From assembly GCF_004614235.1 (NCBI RefSeq), contig NZ_SPVH01000002.1, positions 620,001 to 684,000 on the forward strand: DNA of 64,000 nucleotides, read 5' to 3'. Under the pieces are notes generated by a model that made no database searches, had not been told where the DNA came from, and saw only the letters and a program-made list of their open reading frames with translations. The stretch comes from Brevundimonas intermedia (lineage in GTDB: Bacteria > Pseudomonadota > Alphaproteobacteria > Caulobacterales > Caulobacteraceae). This document shows, piece by piece, positions 37,772-47,647 of the stretch. Both the position numbers and the translations under genes were made by a program. The first letter of the stretch is position 1. Every line of letters starts with the position of its first letter.

Positions 37772-38221
37772 TCATAGACCCGTCTTTCGGGGTTTCAAAG
37801 CGTCCAGCGCGACTGCGACCACATCGACGGCCGAGGCGGGTCTGGGGTCCAGCGCCAAGAGGGGCAGGTCCACCCCCGCGAAACGCCGTGTCTGCGGCTC
37901 TGGAAGGCGTTCGACGGCCTCCGGCACGCAGGCGACGGCCAGCACCACTCGGGCCATGCGGCGTGTCGCGGCGGACACGATTCCGACCCCGCGAACCTCG
38001 ATCCGACCCGCGATCGAGGCGGGCGCCGAGGCATGAACCGCCCCGCCCGAGGTCCAGACCTGGGTGTAGTCGTCGCTGACCAGCCGCCAGCCCCGTGCGA
38101 TCAACCGCAGCGCCAGGTCGCTCTTGCCCACGCCCGACGGCCCCAGGATCATCACCCCCTGCCACGCGCCGCGCCTGCGAATGGCGACGGTGGTGGCGTG
38201 GACGGGCGGCTCCATCCTCAT
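37772..38221 (-). CDS. hprK: HPr kinase/phosphorylase, short alphaproteobacterial form
   Basis: A 149-residue HprK catalytic domain, about half the length of the Firmicutes enzyme because the N-terminal domain is absent, as is usual in alphaproteobacteria. Walker A is GPSGVGKS at 27-34; DDYTQVW and IEVRGVGIV match the two family signatures. It phosphorylates Ser47 of HPr and removes it. The ATG at 38221 overlaps the chvG stop as ATGA; an ATG two codons later is the alternative. Coupling to chvG suggests one transcript from chvI to ptsH. Confidence 0.93.
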   Translation of the reverse strand: MRMEPPVHATTVAIRRRGAWQGVMILGPSGVGKSDLALRLIARGWRLVSDDYTQVWTSGGAVHASAPASIAGRIEVRGVGIVSAATRRMARVVLAVACVPEAVERLPEPQTRRFAGVDLPLLALDPRPASAVDVVAVALDALKPRKTGL

Positions 38222-39831
38222 GCCCTGCGGCCGACCGCCGGGAAGACGATCTCGAACCGGGCGCCGCCTTCGGTTTTGTTCTCGGCATGGACGCGGCCGC
38301 CGTGCGCCTCGGCGATCTGACGCACGATGGACAGGCCCAGGCCCGAGTTCGACCCGAACGCCGCCCCCTTGGGCCGCGAAGTGTAGAAACGCTCGAACAC
38401 CGTTTCCAGGTTCTCGGCCGGGATGCCCGGCCCGTGGTCCTCGACCCGGACCCGGATCGGCAGGTCGTCGGTCGTCTCTTCCAGCGTCACCTTGACCACG
38501 CCGCCGGCCGGGCTGAACGAGCGGGCGTTGTCGATCAGGTTGCGGAACACCTGCCCCAGCGGCCCGTCGCGCCCCATGACCCGCAGCGCCTGCTCGGGCG
38601 CCGAGAACGTCACCGGGATGTCGCCGGGCTTGGCCGTCGTCTCATAGATGCCGACGATGTCGGCAAGCAGCCGGTTCACGTCCACCGGACGCGGCCGGTC
38701 CCGCGACAGCTCTGCATCCAGCCGCGACGCATTCGAAATGTCGGTGATCAGCCGGTCCAGCCGCCGCACATCCTGCTGCAACAGGGCCGTCAGCTTCTCG
38801 CGGTGTGCGTCGGTCTTGACCAGCGGCAGGGTCTCCAGCGCCGAACGGATCGAGGTCAGGGGGTTCTTGATCTCGTGCGACACGTCGGCCGCGAACCGTT
38901 CGATGGCGTCCATCCGCGTCGACAGCGTGTCGGTCATGGATTCCAGCGACCGCGCCAGGTCACCGATCTCGTCCTTGCGATCCTCAAGGTCCGGCAGGGA
39001 GATGGCGCGCGCGCGTTGCAGCTTGACCTGATCCGCCGCCGCCGACAGCCGCATGATGGGCCGCGCCACGAACAGATGCAGCAGCAGCGAGGCCAGCAGA
39101 TTGACGCCCAGCGCCACCAGGGCGAACGGCACCAGGGCGCGCCGCTGGGCGCTCAGGATCTCGTCCACGTCGCCGGATTCGACCGTCAGCACGCCCAGCA
39201 CCTGGCGCACATGGCGCACGGGAATGGAGACGGACACGACCCGGTCGCCGGATTCGTTGCGGCGCAAGGTCGCCTGGGGCGTGCCTTCCAGCGCGGCCGT
39301 GACCTCGGCGGCCAGTTCGCTGTCGGCGCGGGCGACGCGACGTTCGGACACGATGCTCGCCGCCGCGCTGTCGGGCGTCGGCGCGCCGGCCGGGTTGGCG
39401 TCGGGCAAGGGCCGTCCGCCGATGGCCTCGGTGACCTGATAGCTGTCCACCAGCAACAGGCCGTTGATGTCGTAAAGCCGGACCCGCTGCCCCGCCGGAA
39501 TGAACCGGTCGGTCAGCCACAGCGAGGCGCGGATCGGGTCCAGCTCGGGCGTCGGCTCGCCCCGCGTCACGCCCTCCTCGCGCAGCACGTTGGCCAGCAG
39601 TTCGGCCTGGACGCTCAGCGATTCCTGGCGCGCCTCGATCAGCCCCTGACGCCATTCGTTCAGGGCCAGGGCCCCGCCAAACAGGATCAGCAGGCTGAGC
39701 AGATTGAGGGCCAGGATGAAGCCGCCCAGCCGCGATCCGCCGAAGCGGAACAACGGCCGGCGCACAGGCTCCTCGTCGGGCTCTCGCCCGCCCGGAAGAT
39801 CAGCTTTCGCGGTAGCGGTAGCCGACGCCAT
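38218..39831 (-). CDS. chvG: sensor histidine kinase ChvG
   Basis: A 537-residue membrane sensor kinase. A transmembrane helix at about 36-58, a periplasmic domain of ~175 residues (with the segment [24 protein letters not shown] typical of ChvG/ExoS), a second helix near 233-256, then HAMP, the dimerisation His319 in [15 protein letters not shown], and HATPase motifs ([28 protein letters not shown]). ChvG/ChvI controls envelope and acid stress genes. The ATG at 39831 overlaps chvI by 32 bases; no better start is visible. Gene order chvI-chvG-hprK supports the name. Confidence 0.93.
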   Translation of the reverse strand: MASATATAKADLPGGREPDEEPVRRPLFRFGGSRLGGFILALNLLSLLILFGGALALNEWRQGLIEARQESLSVQAELLANVLREEGVTRGEPTPELDPIRASLWLTDRFIPAGQRVRLYDINGLLLVDSYQVTEAIGGRPLPDANPAGAPTPDSAAASIVSERRVARADSELAAEVTAALEGTPQATLRRNESGDRVVSVSIPVRHVRQVLGVLTVESGDVDEILSAQRRALVPFALVALGVNLLASLLLHLFVARPIMRLSAAADQVKLQRARAISLPDLEDRKDEIGDLARSLESMTDTLSTRMDAIERFAADVSHEIKNPLTSIRSALETLPLVKTDAHREKLTALLQQDVRRLDRLITDISNASRLDAELSRDRPRPVDVNRLLADIVGIYETTAKPGDIPVTFSAPEQALRVMGRDGPLGQVFRNLIDNARSFSPAGGVVKVTLEETTDDLPIRVRVEDHGPGIPAENLETVFERFYTSRPKGAAFGSNSGLGLSIVRQIAEAHGGRVHAENKTEGGARFEIVFPAVGRRA

Positions 39832-40504
39832 ACAGGGTCTCGATCGCGTCGAACTCATTGTCCACGGCGCGGAACTTCTTGCGCATCCGCTTCACGTGGC
39901 TGTCGATGGTGCGGTCGTCGACATAGACCTGATCGTCGTAGGCGGCGTCCATAAGGTTGTCGCGGCTCTTCACGAATCCGGGACGCTGGGCCAGGGCCTG
40001 CAGCAGCAGGAACTCGGTCACCGTCAGCTTGACCGGCCGTCCTTCCCAGGTGGACTCGTGACGCGCCGGGTCCATCGACAGCTTGCCGCGCTTGATCGCC
40101 CGGCCCGAAACCTCGGCCGCCGTTTCCGGCTCACCGCCGTCGGCGCCGGTGCGGCGCAGCAGCGCCTTGACCCGTTCGATCAGCAGCCGTTGGCTGAACG
40201 GTTTGTGCATATAGTCGTCGGCGCCCAGGTTGAAGCCGAGGATCTCGTCGATCTCCTCGTCCTTGGACGTCAGCATGATGACCGGAATCTGCGAGGTCTG
40301 GCGCAGGCGACGCAGCACCTCCATCCCGTCCATGCGCGGCATCTTCACGTCCAGGATCGCCAGATCGGGCGGCGACGATTCCAGCGCGGCCAGGCCCGAT
40401 GCGCCGTCGTGATAGGCGGTGATCTTGTGGCCATGGCTTTCCAGCGCCAGCGACACGGACGCCACGATGTTCTCGTCGTCATCGATCAGGGTGATGTTGG
40501 CCAA
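39800..40504 (-). CDS. chvI: response regulator ChvI (OmpR family)
   Basis: A 234-residue OmpR-type regulator. The receiver has DDD (8-10) and phosphoacceptor Asp52 in [10 protein letters not shown], followed by [10 protein letters not shown] and the Lys-bearing MHKPFSQ. The DNA-binding domain ends [18 protein letters not shown] and GVGYRY. I choose the TTG at 40504: it is preceded by AGGAG about nine bases upstream and opens [10 protein letters not shown]. Another in-frame TTG at 40543 would add 13 residues without a clear ribosome site. It activates the operon with chvG, hprK, EIIA and HPr. Confidence 0.94.
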   Translation of the reverse strand: MANITLIDDDENIVASVSLALESHGHKITAYHDGASGLAALESSPPDLAILDVKMPRMDGMEVLRRLRQTSQIPVIMLTSKDEEIDEILGFNLGADDYMHKPFSQRLLIERVKALLRRTGADGGEPETAAEVSGRAIKRGKLSMDPARHESTWEGRPVKLTVTEFLLLQALAQRPGFVKSRDNLMDAAYDDQVYVDDRTIDSHVKRMRKKFRAVDNEFDAIETLYGVGYRYRES

Positions 40505-40734
40505 GTCTGTCTTCTCCTGAACTTGCGTTCTCGCGAACGACAACGCGCAACAAGCGTAACCGTTCGATCACGGTCACATTAGGGCTGGAGCCCGGCGGGC
40601 AGAAGGGAATTCGATCCACAATCTCCAACAGCGCGCGAACGCCCAAGATGGTTCGTCGGCCCGCCCATTTCAACGCGCCGCCAAATTCGCCTCTGCAAAC
40701 CTCGCCTTAAAGCCTTGCGCGTCAGGGTGGCGCC

Positions 40735-42453
40735 ATGGCTGGTCCGATCCATTACGAAGTCTATGTCCGCAAGAGCGCGCCGTCCGCGTGGACCCTGCTG
40801 ATCGCCACCGAAGACCGCAAACACGCCATCGAGACCGCCGAAGACCAGCTGAACGACCGCCTCGCCATCGCCTCGCGCGTCACCAAGGAGACGCTGGACC
40901 CCGACACGATGGAGTTCAGCTCCCTGACCATCCTGACCCTAGGTGCGCCGGAAGAGAAAAAGAAGAAGGTCGCCGACCCGGCGATCCGCCCGGCCTGCAG
41001 CGGCCCGGCCGAGCTCTATTCCCCCCACGCCCGCGCCCTGATCGGCCGGGTGCTGGAGGACTGGCTGAAGCGCGAGGGCGTCACCGCCTTCGAACTGTTG
41101 CACCGCCCGGACGTCGCCGAACGGCTGGAAGCCTCGGGCGTCGAACTTCAGCACGCCATCCAGAAGGTCGCCGTCCCCGAGAGCCAGGCCACGGGCCAGG
41201 ATGTGCACGGCGTCGTGCGCCATTATCAAAAGCTGGTCGAACAAGGCATGGCGCGCCTGCGCAAGGCCGGCCGCGACGGGCATTTCCCCGCTCTGGAAGG
41301 CCGCTCCATCGCTGACCTGGCCCACCGTCTGGCCGGTTCATCGGATCGCGCCTTCAGCATGGGCGGCGTCATCGCCGGCGCCCTGAAGGACAGACGCGGC
41401 GCACGCGAGCGGCTGGGCGCGCTGATGGACCTGATGGACGCCGCCCCGGCCGACGGCCCGCCGCGCGCCCTGGTCGTGGTGGTGGTCGAACAGATCGTCG
41501 CCGAGATGCTGGCGGTGCGCACCAACCTGACCGAAATCCTCGGCCCGTCTCTGGATCAGGGCGCCAATCTGGCGGCCATCGTGCGGATGGTGGCGCCGGC
41601 CGAGATGGACAGCCTGTTGCGCATGGACCCGCGCCTGGCCTTGATGATGCCCGATGTGGACGGCCCGGCCGCGCGCCTGGGCGTGCATCTGGCGGCCGGC
41701 GAGTTTCCGCTTCTGGCCGCGTCCCTGGCGCGTCTGGTGACGCGCGAACTGACCAGCTCGCGCCGGCTTCGTCCCGCCGATCCGGTAGGCGAGATCGACA
41801 TCCTGCGGCTGCTGGCCATGGCCTTGACCGCCTCGGCCGGTCGTCTGCTGACGCTGGAAGAGGTTCAGACCGCCTTCGTCGAACGCTCCAAGAGCCTGGT
41901 CACGGCGGACTTCGTCGGCGCCTACGTCAACCCCTGCCCCACCGTCCTGGCCGAGGCCGAGCAACTGACCCGGCTGTGCGAGAACGTGACCGGCGGGGCC
42001 AACAAGCGCGCCGCCGCCCGCTGGCTCAGCGCCTGTATCAGTTCGCTGCGTTTCGAGACCGAGATGCGTCAGGCCGTGCCCGGCGGCCCCAGCGCCTCTC
42101 AGAAACTGGCGACCCTGGCGCGCCTGCAACGCGCGGTCCGTGCCGCCCATCTGGGCGAACACGACCAGACCCAAATCGCCGAGGCCATCGGCGCGGTCGG
42201 CACCAATCTGGAGGCCGACGCCAACCTGGTCGCCCAGATCGTCCGCGCCCAGGTCTCGGCGCCTCAGAAGCTGGCGGCCCTGCTGAAACTGGCGACAGGC
42301 GAGGCCGGGCCATTAGGCCCGGCAGCCGACCGCGCCCGGTCGGAGGCCATCAAGCTGCTGCGCGCCCCCGACGTCCGCACCGCCCTGTCGGCCGCGCCCG
42401 AAAGCGTCGCCGCCCTGAAGAGCCTGATGCAGGCGGCGGGTCTCGCCGCCTGA
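40735..42453 (+). CDS. hypothetical protein, 572 residues, helical
   Basis: A 572-residue protein I do not recognise. It has no signal peptide and no clear transmembrane helix. The first ~70 residues look like a small alpha/beta unit (HYEVYVRKSAPSAWTLLIATED), followed by a basic KKKKVADP, and then ~480 residues of Ala/Leu/Arg-rich helices without repeats that I can define. The first region (WTLLIATEDRKHAIETAEDQL) resembles the short domains that precede regulatory helices. It probably is cytoplasmic. It occupies the place next to chvI where pckA is found in other alphaproteobacteria, and converges on the zinc-ribbon gene. Confidence 0.8.
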   Translation: MAGPIHYEVYVRKSAPSAWTLLIATEDRKHAIETAEDQLNDRLAIASRVTKETLDPDTMEFSSLTILTLGAPEEKKKKVADPAIRPACSGPAELYSPHARALIGRVLEDWLKREGVTAFELLHRPDVAERLEASGVELQHAIQKVAVPESQATGQDVHGVVRHYQKLVEQGMARLRKAGRDGHFPALEGRSIADLAHRLAGSSDRAFSMGGVIAGALKDRRGARERLGALMDLMDAAPADGPPRALVVVVVEQIVAEMLAVRTNLTEILGPSLDQGANLAAIVRMVAPAEMDSLLRMDPRLALMMPDVDGPAARLGVHLAAGEFPLLAASLARLVTRELTSSRRLRPADPVGEIDILRLLAMALTASAGRLLTLEEVQTAFVERSKSLVTADFVGAYVNPCPTVLAEAEQLTRLCENVTGGANKRAAARWLSACISSLRFETEMRQAVPGGPSASQKLATLARLQRAVRAAHLGEHDQTQIAEAIGAVGTNLEADANLVAQIVRAQVSAPQKLAALLKLATGEAGPLGPAADRARSEAIKLLRAPDVRTALSAAPESVAALKSLMQAAGLAA

Positions 42454-42468
42454 TCCAAACCAAACCCC

Positions 42469-42849
42469 TCAGTCGAAGATGTCGAAGATGCTGTCGCGCT
42501 TCTTTTTCTTGTAGCGATAGTCGTCGTCGCCATGACGGCCGTCACGGTATTTGTCGCTCTTGTAGCCGCGGTCGTCGCGATAGGGCTGCGGCGCCGCACC
42601 ACCCCACGGCTGGGGTTGAGGATGAGGTTGGGCGTATTGCTGCGGTTGAGGCGGCGGGGCATAAGCCTGGGGCGCGGGCGCGACCGGCGCAGAGGCGCGG
42701 CCTTCCTCGACGGCGGCGGCCATCAGTTTTTCCAGCTCGCCGCGATCCAGCCAGACACCTCGACAGTCGGGGCACATGTCGAACTGGACGCCGTTGCGCT
42801 CCAGCGTCTGCATGGCGGCATTGTCGTTGGGACACATCAGAAGAGGCAT
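42469..42849 (-). CDS. zf-TFIIB zinc-ribbon protein
   Basis: A 126-residue protein with an N-terminal zinc ribbon of the TFIIB-type: CPNDNAAM, then CPDCRGVWLDRGELEKL, where the first ligand pair is Cys...Asp (CPxD) instead of CxxC, common in this family. A Pro/Gln-rich linker follows (residues 60-90), then a charged Asp/Arg/Lys/Tyr tail ending KKKKRDSIFDIFD. Function unknown; a role in nucleic-acid or protein binding is a guess. The ATG at 42849 has GGAG upstream and begins at the ribbon; the frame upstream is unsupported. Confidence 0.83.
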   Translation of the reverse strand: MPLLMCPNDNAAMQTLERNGVQFDMCPDCRGVWLDRGELEKLMAAAVEEGRASAPVAPAPQAYAPPPQPQQYAQPHPQPQPWGGAAPQPYRDDRGYKSDKYRDGRHGDDDYRYKKKKRDSIFDIFD

Positions 42850-43314
42850 TTCGGGCTCCGGTCGAAGGATCAGGATCGGGTGGTCGATACGACAGGCCAG
42901 GAGGGGAGAAAGCCCCACCGCATCGACGCACCCGTGCGGTCCGACATCGCGTCGTACAGCCCGGCGCAAGGAAGGGGGAACGCCAGACCGCAACAACGCC
43001 AGAGGGGCCCGTTCCGCTCCTTCAAGCTAGGCGCCGCCCTGCCTCGCCGCCATGCGTCGCGGGGCCGCAGGGTGCTTTCGACGCCCTTCCATCCTATCTG
43101 CCGACGAAAATGCGCAGCTTTTCCGTGCCTTGAAACCGACCAGCGACCATCCGCCTGTCATGGGGCCAAACCCGGTTAAACTGGAGACCCAGGTCTTTGA
43201 CATCGTCGCGCGCCTCGCCAGATCGAGCGCCGAACTAGACACATTAGACGAATTAGACGCTGTTTTTTAGGTCGCCCCGGCCGGCCAAAGTGCACAGATT
43301 GCACCCTGAAAAAC
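42850..43314. other. 465-base stretch without a supported gene
   Basis: No reading frame here shows family similarity or a ribosome-binding site. A 36-codon plus-strand frame from 43160 (product opening MGPNPVKLETQVFDIVARLARS) is the most protein-like but lacks a Shine-Dalgarno. The stretch ends with a small inverted repeat, GTGCA/TGCAC at 43290-43304 (five-base loop), just beyond the YhiN-type gene stop; it could be a weak terminator or an operator. Confidence 0.5.
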
Positions 43315-44523
43315 CTAGCAGACCTGCCCGGCCGCCCAGCCCGACGACCACGCCCACTGGAAATTATAGCCGCCCAGCCAGCCGGTCACGTCCACCGCCT
43401 CGCCGACGAAATACAGGCCGGGAACGGCCTTGGCCTGCATCGTCTGCTGATCCAGCGCGGCCGTATCGATCCCGCCCAGGGTCACCTCGGCGGTGCGATA
43501 CCCCTCCGACCCGACCGGCTTGACGCCCCAGGCGTTCACCGCCTGATCCAGCCGCCTCAGCACCTTGTCCGACAGGTCCGCCAGATTGCCCGACGCGCCC
43601 TCGCGCACGCACAGGCTTTCGGCCAGGCGACGCGGTACGATATGGCCCAGCGCCGTATGCACGGCCTGACGCCCGTTCGTCGCCTTGGCAGCCTTCAACT
43701 CCTCGAACACGTCGCGGCCGGGCGCCATACTGGCCACCACCGCCTCGCCCTCGCGCCAGTAGGAGCTGATCTGAAGAATGGCCGGTCCGCTCAGGCCGCG
43801 ATGGGTGAACAGCATCGCTTCCTTGAAGCTGGCCTTGCGCGCTTTCGCCCCTTCGGGCGCCGAGGCGACCGAGGCGTCCACCGCCACCCCCGCCAGCGGA
43901 ACCAGCGTCTCCAGCAGCCCCGCCTCGAACGTCAGCGGCACCAGGGCCGGCCGCGTCTCGGTGACGCGAATGTCGAACTGGCGCGCGACGTCATAGGCCC
44001 AGCCGGTAGCCCCCATCTTGGGAATCGACTTGCCGCCCGTCGCCACGACCAGGGACGCCGCCGCGACCAGCGATCCGTCCGACAGGGTCGCCGACCAGCC
44101 GTCGCCCGAGCGCGCGATCCGCTCCACGCCGGTCTTCATGTTCAGGGCTGCGCCCGCCGACGCCATGTCGTCCGTCAGCATACGGACGATCTGCTTGGCG
44201 CTGTCGTCGCAGAACAGCTGGCCCAGCGTCTTTTCGTGCCAGGCGATCCCGGCCTTGTCGATGCGTTTGACGAAGTCGTGCTGGGTGTAACGGCGCAGGG
44301 CCGAGGTCGCGAACCGGGGATTCTCGCCCAGGAAGTTCGCCGGCCCGCAGCCCAGATTGGTGAAGTTGCAGCGTCCGCCGCCCGAGATGCGGATCTTCTC
44401 GCCCGGCCGGTCGGCGTGATCGACGACCAGAACCCGGCGTCCGCGTCGTCCCGCTTCGATCGCGGCCATCATCCCGGCCGCGCCTGCCCCCACGACGAGG
44501 ACGTCGACCGACGCCCTCGTCAT
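43315..44523 (-). CDS. NAD(P)/FAD-dependent oxidoreductase (YhiN/HI0933 family)
   Basis: A 402-residue flavoprotein. The dinucleotide-binding motif VVGAGAAGMMAAIEA is at the N terminus, followed by the hallmark GEKIRISGGGRCNFTN. Near the C terminus are LGGIDTAALD and GLYFVGEAVDVTGWLGGYN with the FAD-binding Gly-rich end. The family is widespread and poorly characterised, so reaction and partner are unknown. It is followed on the same strand by nothing in the operon, and lies 24 bases beyond ahcY, with which it may be cotranscribed. Confidence 0.92.
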   Translation of the reverse strand: MTRASVDVLVVGAGAAGMMAAIEAGRRGRRVLVVDHADRPGEKIRISGGGRCNFTNLGCGPANFLGENPRFATSALRRYTQHDFVKRIDKAGIAWHEKTLGQLFCDDSAKQIVRMLTDDMASAGAALNMKTGVERIARSGDGWSATLSDGSLVAAASLVVATGGKSIPKMGATGWAYDVARQFDIRVTETRPALVPLTFEAGLLETLVPLAGVAVDASVASAPEGAKARKASFKEAMLFTHRGLSGPAILQISSYWREGEAVVASMAPGRDVFEELKAAKATNGRQAVHTALGHIVPRRLAESLCVREGASGNLADLSDKVLRRLDQAVNAWGVKPVGSEGYRTAEVTLGGIDTAALDQQTMQAKAVPGLYFVGEAVDVTGWLGGYNFQWAWSSGWAAGQVC

Positions 44524-44547
44524 GACAGGCCCCTCGTTTCGAGGGTC

Positions 44548-45939
44548 TTAGTAACGATAGTGATCCGTCTTGAACGGGCCTTCGACCGGCACGTTGATGT
44601 ATTCGGCCTGGTCCTTGGTCAGGACGGTCAGCTTGGCGCCCAGCTTGGCCAGGTGCAGCATGGCGACCTTCTCGTCCAGGTGTTTGGGCAGGGTATAGAC
44701 CTTGTTGTCGTAGGCCTTGGCGTTGGTCCACAGCTCGATCTGGGCTAGGGTCTGGTTGGTGAAGGACGCCGACATCACGAACGAGGGGTGACCCGTCGCA
44801 TTGCCCAGGTTCACCAGACGGCCTTCCGACAGAAGGATGATCTTCTTGCCGTCCGGGAACTCGACGTGGTGGACCTGCGGCTTGATCTCGTCCCACTTGA
44901 AGTTCTTCAGGCCGGCGACCTGAATCTCCGAGTCGAAATGACCGATGTTGCAGACGATGGCGTTGTTCTTCATCTGCCGCATGTGATCGACGGTGATGAC
45001 GTCCTTGTTGCCGGTCGTCGTCACATAGATGTCGGCGCGGCCGGCGGTGTCGTCCAGCGTCTGGACCTCATAGCCTTCCATCGCGGCCTGCAGGGCGCAG
45101 ATCGGGTCGATCTCGGTCACGATCACGCGGGCGCCGCCCTGGCGCAGCGACGCGGCCGAGCCCTTGCCCACATCGCCATAGCCGCAGACCACCGCGACCT
45201 TGCCCGACAGCATGACGTCGGTGCCGCGACGGATGGCGTCGACCAGCGATTCACGGCAGCCGTACAGGTTGTCGAACTTGGACTTGGTGACGCTGTCGTT
45301 GACGTTGATGGCGGGGAAGGGCAGCTCGCCCTTTTCGGCCATCTGATACAGGCGGTGAACGCCCGTCGTCGTCTCTTCCGACACGCCGCCGATGGCGTCG
45401 CGGATGGCCGAATAGAAGCCGGGCTTCTCAGCGATGTAGCGTTTCATCACCTTGAACAGGGCTTCTTCTTCCTCGTTCTGCGGATTGGCCAGGACCGAGA
45501 TGTCCTTCTCGGCCTTGGGGCCCAGCACGGTCAGCAGGGTCGCGTCGCCGCCGTCGTCCAGGATCAGGTTCGGATAGCCGCCGTCGGCCCATTCGAAGAT
45601 CTTATGGGCGTAGTCCCAGTATTCTTCCAGCGTCTCGCCCTTGGTGGCGAAGACCGGCGTGCCGGCCGCGGCGATGGCGGCGGCGGCGTGGTCCTGGGTC
45701 GAGAAGATGTTGCACGAGGCCCAGCGCACTTCGGCGCCCAGCGCTTCCAGCGTCTGGATCAGGACCGCCGTCTGGATGGTCATGTGCAGGCTGCCGGCGA
45801 TGCGGGCGCCCTTCAGGATCTGCTGCTCGCCGAACTCCTCGCGCAGAGCCATCAGGCCCGGCATTTCGGTTTCGGCGATCTCGATTTCCTTGTTGCCCCA
45901 GTCGGCCAGGGTGATGTCGCGAACGATGTAGTCGGTCAT
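44548..45939 (-). CDS. ahcY: adenosylhomocysteinase
   Basis: A 463-residue NAD-dependent S-adenosylhomocysteine hydrolase that removes SAH in the cytoplasm, giving homocysteine and adenosine and so relieving inhibition of methyltransferases. Conserved segments: [48 protein letters not shown], the NAD-binding [16 protein letters not shown], and the C-terminal DHYRY. The ATG at 45939 yields the family N terminus. A near-perfect palindrome at 46008-46025 lies 69 bases upstream and may be an operator. Confidence 0.97.
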   Translation of the reverse strand: MTDYIVRDITLADWGNKEIEIAETEMPGLMALREEFGEQQILKGARIAGSLHMTIQTAVLIQTLEALGAEVRWASCNIFSTQDHAAAAIAAAGTPVFATKGETLEEYWDYAHKIFEWADGGYPNLILDDGGDATLLTVLGPKAEKDISVLANPQNEEEEALFKVMKRYIAEKPGFYSAIRDAIGGVSEETTTGVHRLYQMAEKGELPFPAINVNDSVTKSKFDNLYGCRESLVDAIRRGTDVMLSGKVAVVCGYGDVGKGSAASLRQGGARVIVTEIDPICALQAAMEGYEVQTLDDTAGRADIYVTTTGNKDVITVDHMRQMKNNAIVCNIGHFDSEIQVAGLKNFKWDEIKPQVHHVEFPDGKKIILLSEGRLVNLGNATGHPSFVMSASFTNQTLAQIELWTNAKAYDNKVYTLPKHLDEKVAMLHLAKLGAKLTVLTKDQAEYINVPVEGPFKTDHYRY

Positions 45940-46007
45940 GTCAGGGCTCCGAGCCGCAGGAAGGTTTGGGGCCTCATAGCCCGGCGAACGCCAACTATCA
46001 ACAAACA

Positions 46008-46025
46008 CATAAAGATATCCTTATG
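46008..46025. promoter_or_regulatory. near-perfect palindrome upstream of ahcY, candidate ArsR/SahR-type operator
   Basis: CATAAAGATATCCTTATG is an 18-bp palindrome with one mismatched pair (16 of 18 bases symmetric) in an otherwise GC-rich region. It sits in the promoter space between ahcY (69 bases away) and the globin-coupled chemoreceptor. Methionine-cycle genes in proteobacteria are often controlled by ArsR-family regulators that read AT-rich palindromes of this general form; the link here is inferred from position. Confidence 0.45.
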
Positions 46026-46127
46026 CGATCTGGATACGCGATGGCGTTAACGTCTCGAAAACCCACACAGATTATGGGGACAATACCGTGACGGGGGCGT
46101 CCGGCAATCAGTAAGAGGCTTGCGTGC

Positions 46128-47612
46128 ATGTCAGAGACGTCGATCCAGCAGCGGACGGCCTTCGCCGGCCTGTCCAGCCCGTCGTCCGCCTACAAGGCGA
46201 TCCAGGGCGCCATTCGCCACGCCGTGCCTGCCGCCCTCGACGCCTTCTACGACCGCATCCGCGCCACGCCCGAGACCCGGCGCTTCTTTCGTGACGAGAC
46301 CCATATCGGCCGCGCCAAGTCCGCCCAGGTGGACCACTGGGATGCGATCGTGGAAGGACGCGCAGACGCCGACTATGCTCGCGCCGTCACCGTCATCGGT
46401 CAGACCCACGCCCGCATCGGCCTGGAGCCGCGCTGGTATATCGGGGGCTACGGCGTGCTGCTGGCCGAGGTGATGAAGGCCGTGGCGACGCGGCCCCGCA
46501 AACGGTTCGCCGGCGCCGCCCACGACCGCGAAACCGGCGAGGGCCTTGCCGAATTGACCCAGCGCGCCCTGCTGGACATGGACCTGGCCCTCTCGATCTA
46601 TTTGGACGCGCTTCAGCAAGAACGGGACAACGCCGCCGCGGCCAAGGCCGAGGCCGACGCGCGTCAGGCCGAAGTGGTGGCGGCCTTGGGACAGGCCCTG
46701 AAAACCCTGGCGAGCGGCGACCTCAGCATCGCCATCCAGACCGAATTTCCCCAGGAATATCGCACGCTGAAGGACGACTTCAACAGCGCCGCCGCCAGCC
46801 TGCGGAGCGCCTTCGGCGCCATCGCCGAGAGCGCCGAGGCGGTGCGGACCGGCTCGGACGAACTGGCCAGCGCGTCAGACGACCTGGCCAACCGCACCGA
46901 ACGCCAGGCCGCCGGGCTGGAGCGCACCGCAGCCACCACCGAAGAGATCGCCGCCGGCGTCGAACAGACCGCCAAGGGCGCGCAGAACACGGCCCAGGCC
47001 GTCGCCGCCGTGCGCCGCGACGTCGAGAACGGGGGCGCCGTGGTCGGCGAGACGACCCAAGCCATGACCGCCATTCAGGAGTCGTCGGTCGAGATCGCCC
47101 GCTTCACCTCCCTGATCGACGAGATCGCCTTCCAGACCAATCTGCTGGCCCTGAACGCGGGGGTCGAGGCGGCCCGTGCAGGCGAGGCCGGTCGCGGCTT
47201 CGCCGTCGTCGCCTCCGAAGTCCGCGCCCTGGCCCAACGCTCCGCCGAAGCCTCCGGCGAGATCCGCACCCTGATCGCCACCTCGGCCGCCCAGGTCGCG
47301 CGGGGTGTGGACCTGGTCGAACGTGCGGGTCAGGCGCTGGACCGGATCGGCGAACGGGTCGCGGCGGTGGACGACCTCGCCGGCGACATGGCCTCGGCCT
47401 CGCGACATCAGGCCGACCGACTGTCCGAGGTTCGCCAGGCCCTGGTCCAATTGGACGAGATCACCCAGCAGAACGCCGCCATGACCGAACAGGCCACCGC
47501 CGCCAGCCGCCAACTGGCCGGAGAAGCCGAGACCCTGGCGCGTCAGATCGCGGGCTTCCGGTTCGAGGCCTCGATCGATGACGGCCGCTCCCCGCAGCGC
47601 CGCGCGGCGTGA
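46128..47612 (+). CDS. soluble methyl-accepting chemotaxis protein with protoglobin sensor
   Basis: A 494-residue cytoplasmic chemoreceptor. Residues 1-170 form a globin-coupled sensor domain: [16 protein letters not shown] and [16 protein letters not shown], with His94 the likely proximal haem ligand. No transmembrane helix is present. A HAMP-like linker ([22 protein letters not shown]) leads to the signalling domain with the tip [20 protein letters not shown]. The protein should sense oxygen or another haem ligand and steer aerotaxis. It diverges from ahcY across a 188-base space. Confidence 0.94.
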   Translation: MSETSIQQRTAFAGLSSPSSAYKAIQGAIRHAVPAALDAFYDRIRATPETRRFFRDETHIGRAKSAQVDHWDAIVEGRADADYARAVTVIGQTHARIGLEPRWYIGGYGVLLAEVMKAVATRPRKRFAGAAHDRETGEGLAELTQRALLDMDLALSIYLDALQQERDNAAAAKAEADARQAEVVAALGQALKTLASGDLSIAIQTEFPQEYRTLKDDFNSAAASLRSAFGAIAESAEAVRTGSDELASASDDLANRTERQAAGLERTAATTEEIAAGVEQTAKGAQNTAQAVAAVRRDVENGGAVVGETTQAMTAIQESSVEIARFTSLIDEIAFQTNLLALNAGVEAARAGEAGRGFAVVASEVRALAQRSAEASGEIRTLIATSAAQVARGVDLVERAGQALDRIGERVAAVDDLAGDMASASRHQADRLSEVRQALVQLDEITQQNAAMTEQATAASRQLAGEAETLARQIAGFRFEASIDDGRSPQRRAA

Positions 47613-47647
47613 GGGTTTCTTAAGCCGTCGGGACTAGGGTCGATCTC

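Noticed and set aside
38095..39954. A 619-residue plus-strand frame opposite chvG
   Set aside because: Antisense shadow of chvG and hprK; composition is Arg/Gln/His-rich without motifs.
43160..43270. A 36-residue plus-strand frame (opening MGPNPVKLE)
   Set aside because: Protein-like but without a ribosome-binding site or recognised family; kept only as a note in the 465-base stretch.
45940..46127. SAH riboswitch upstream of ahcY
   Set aside because: The conserved CCGAGG-type core of the SAH class is absent; only the palindrome stands out.
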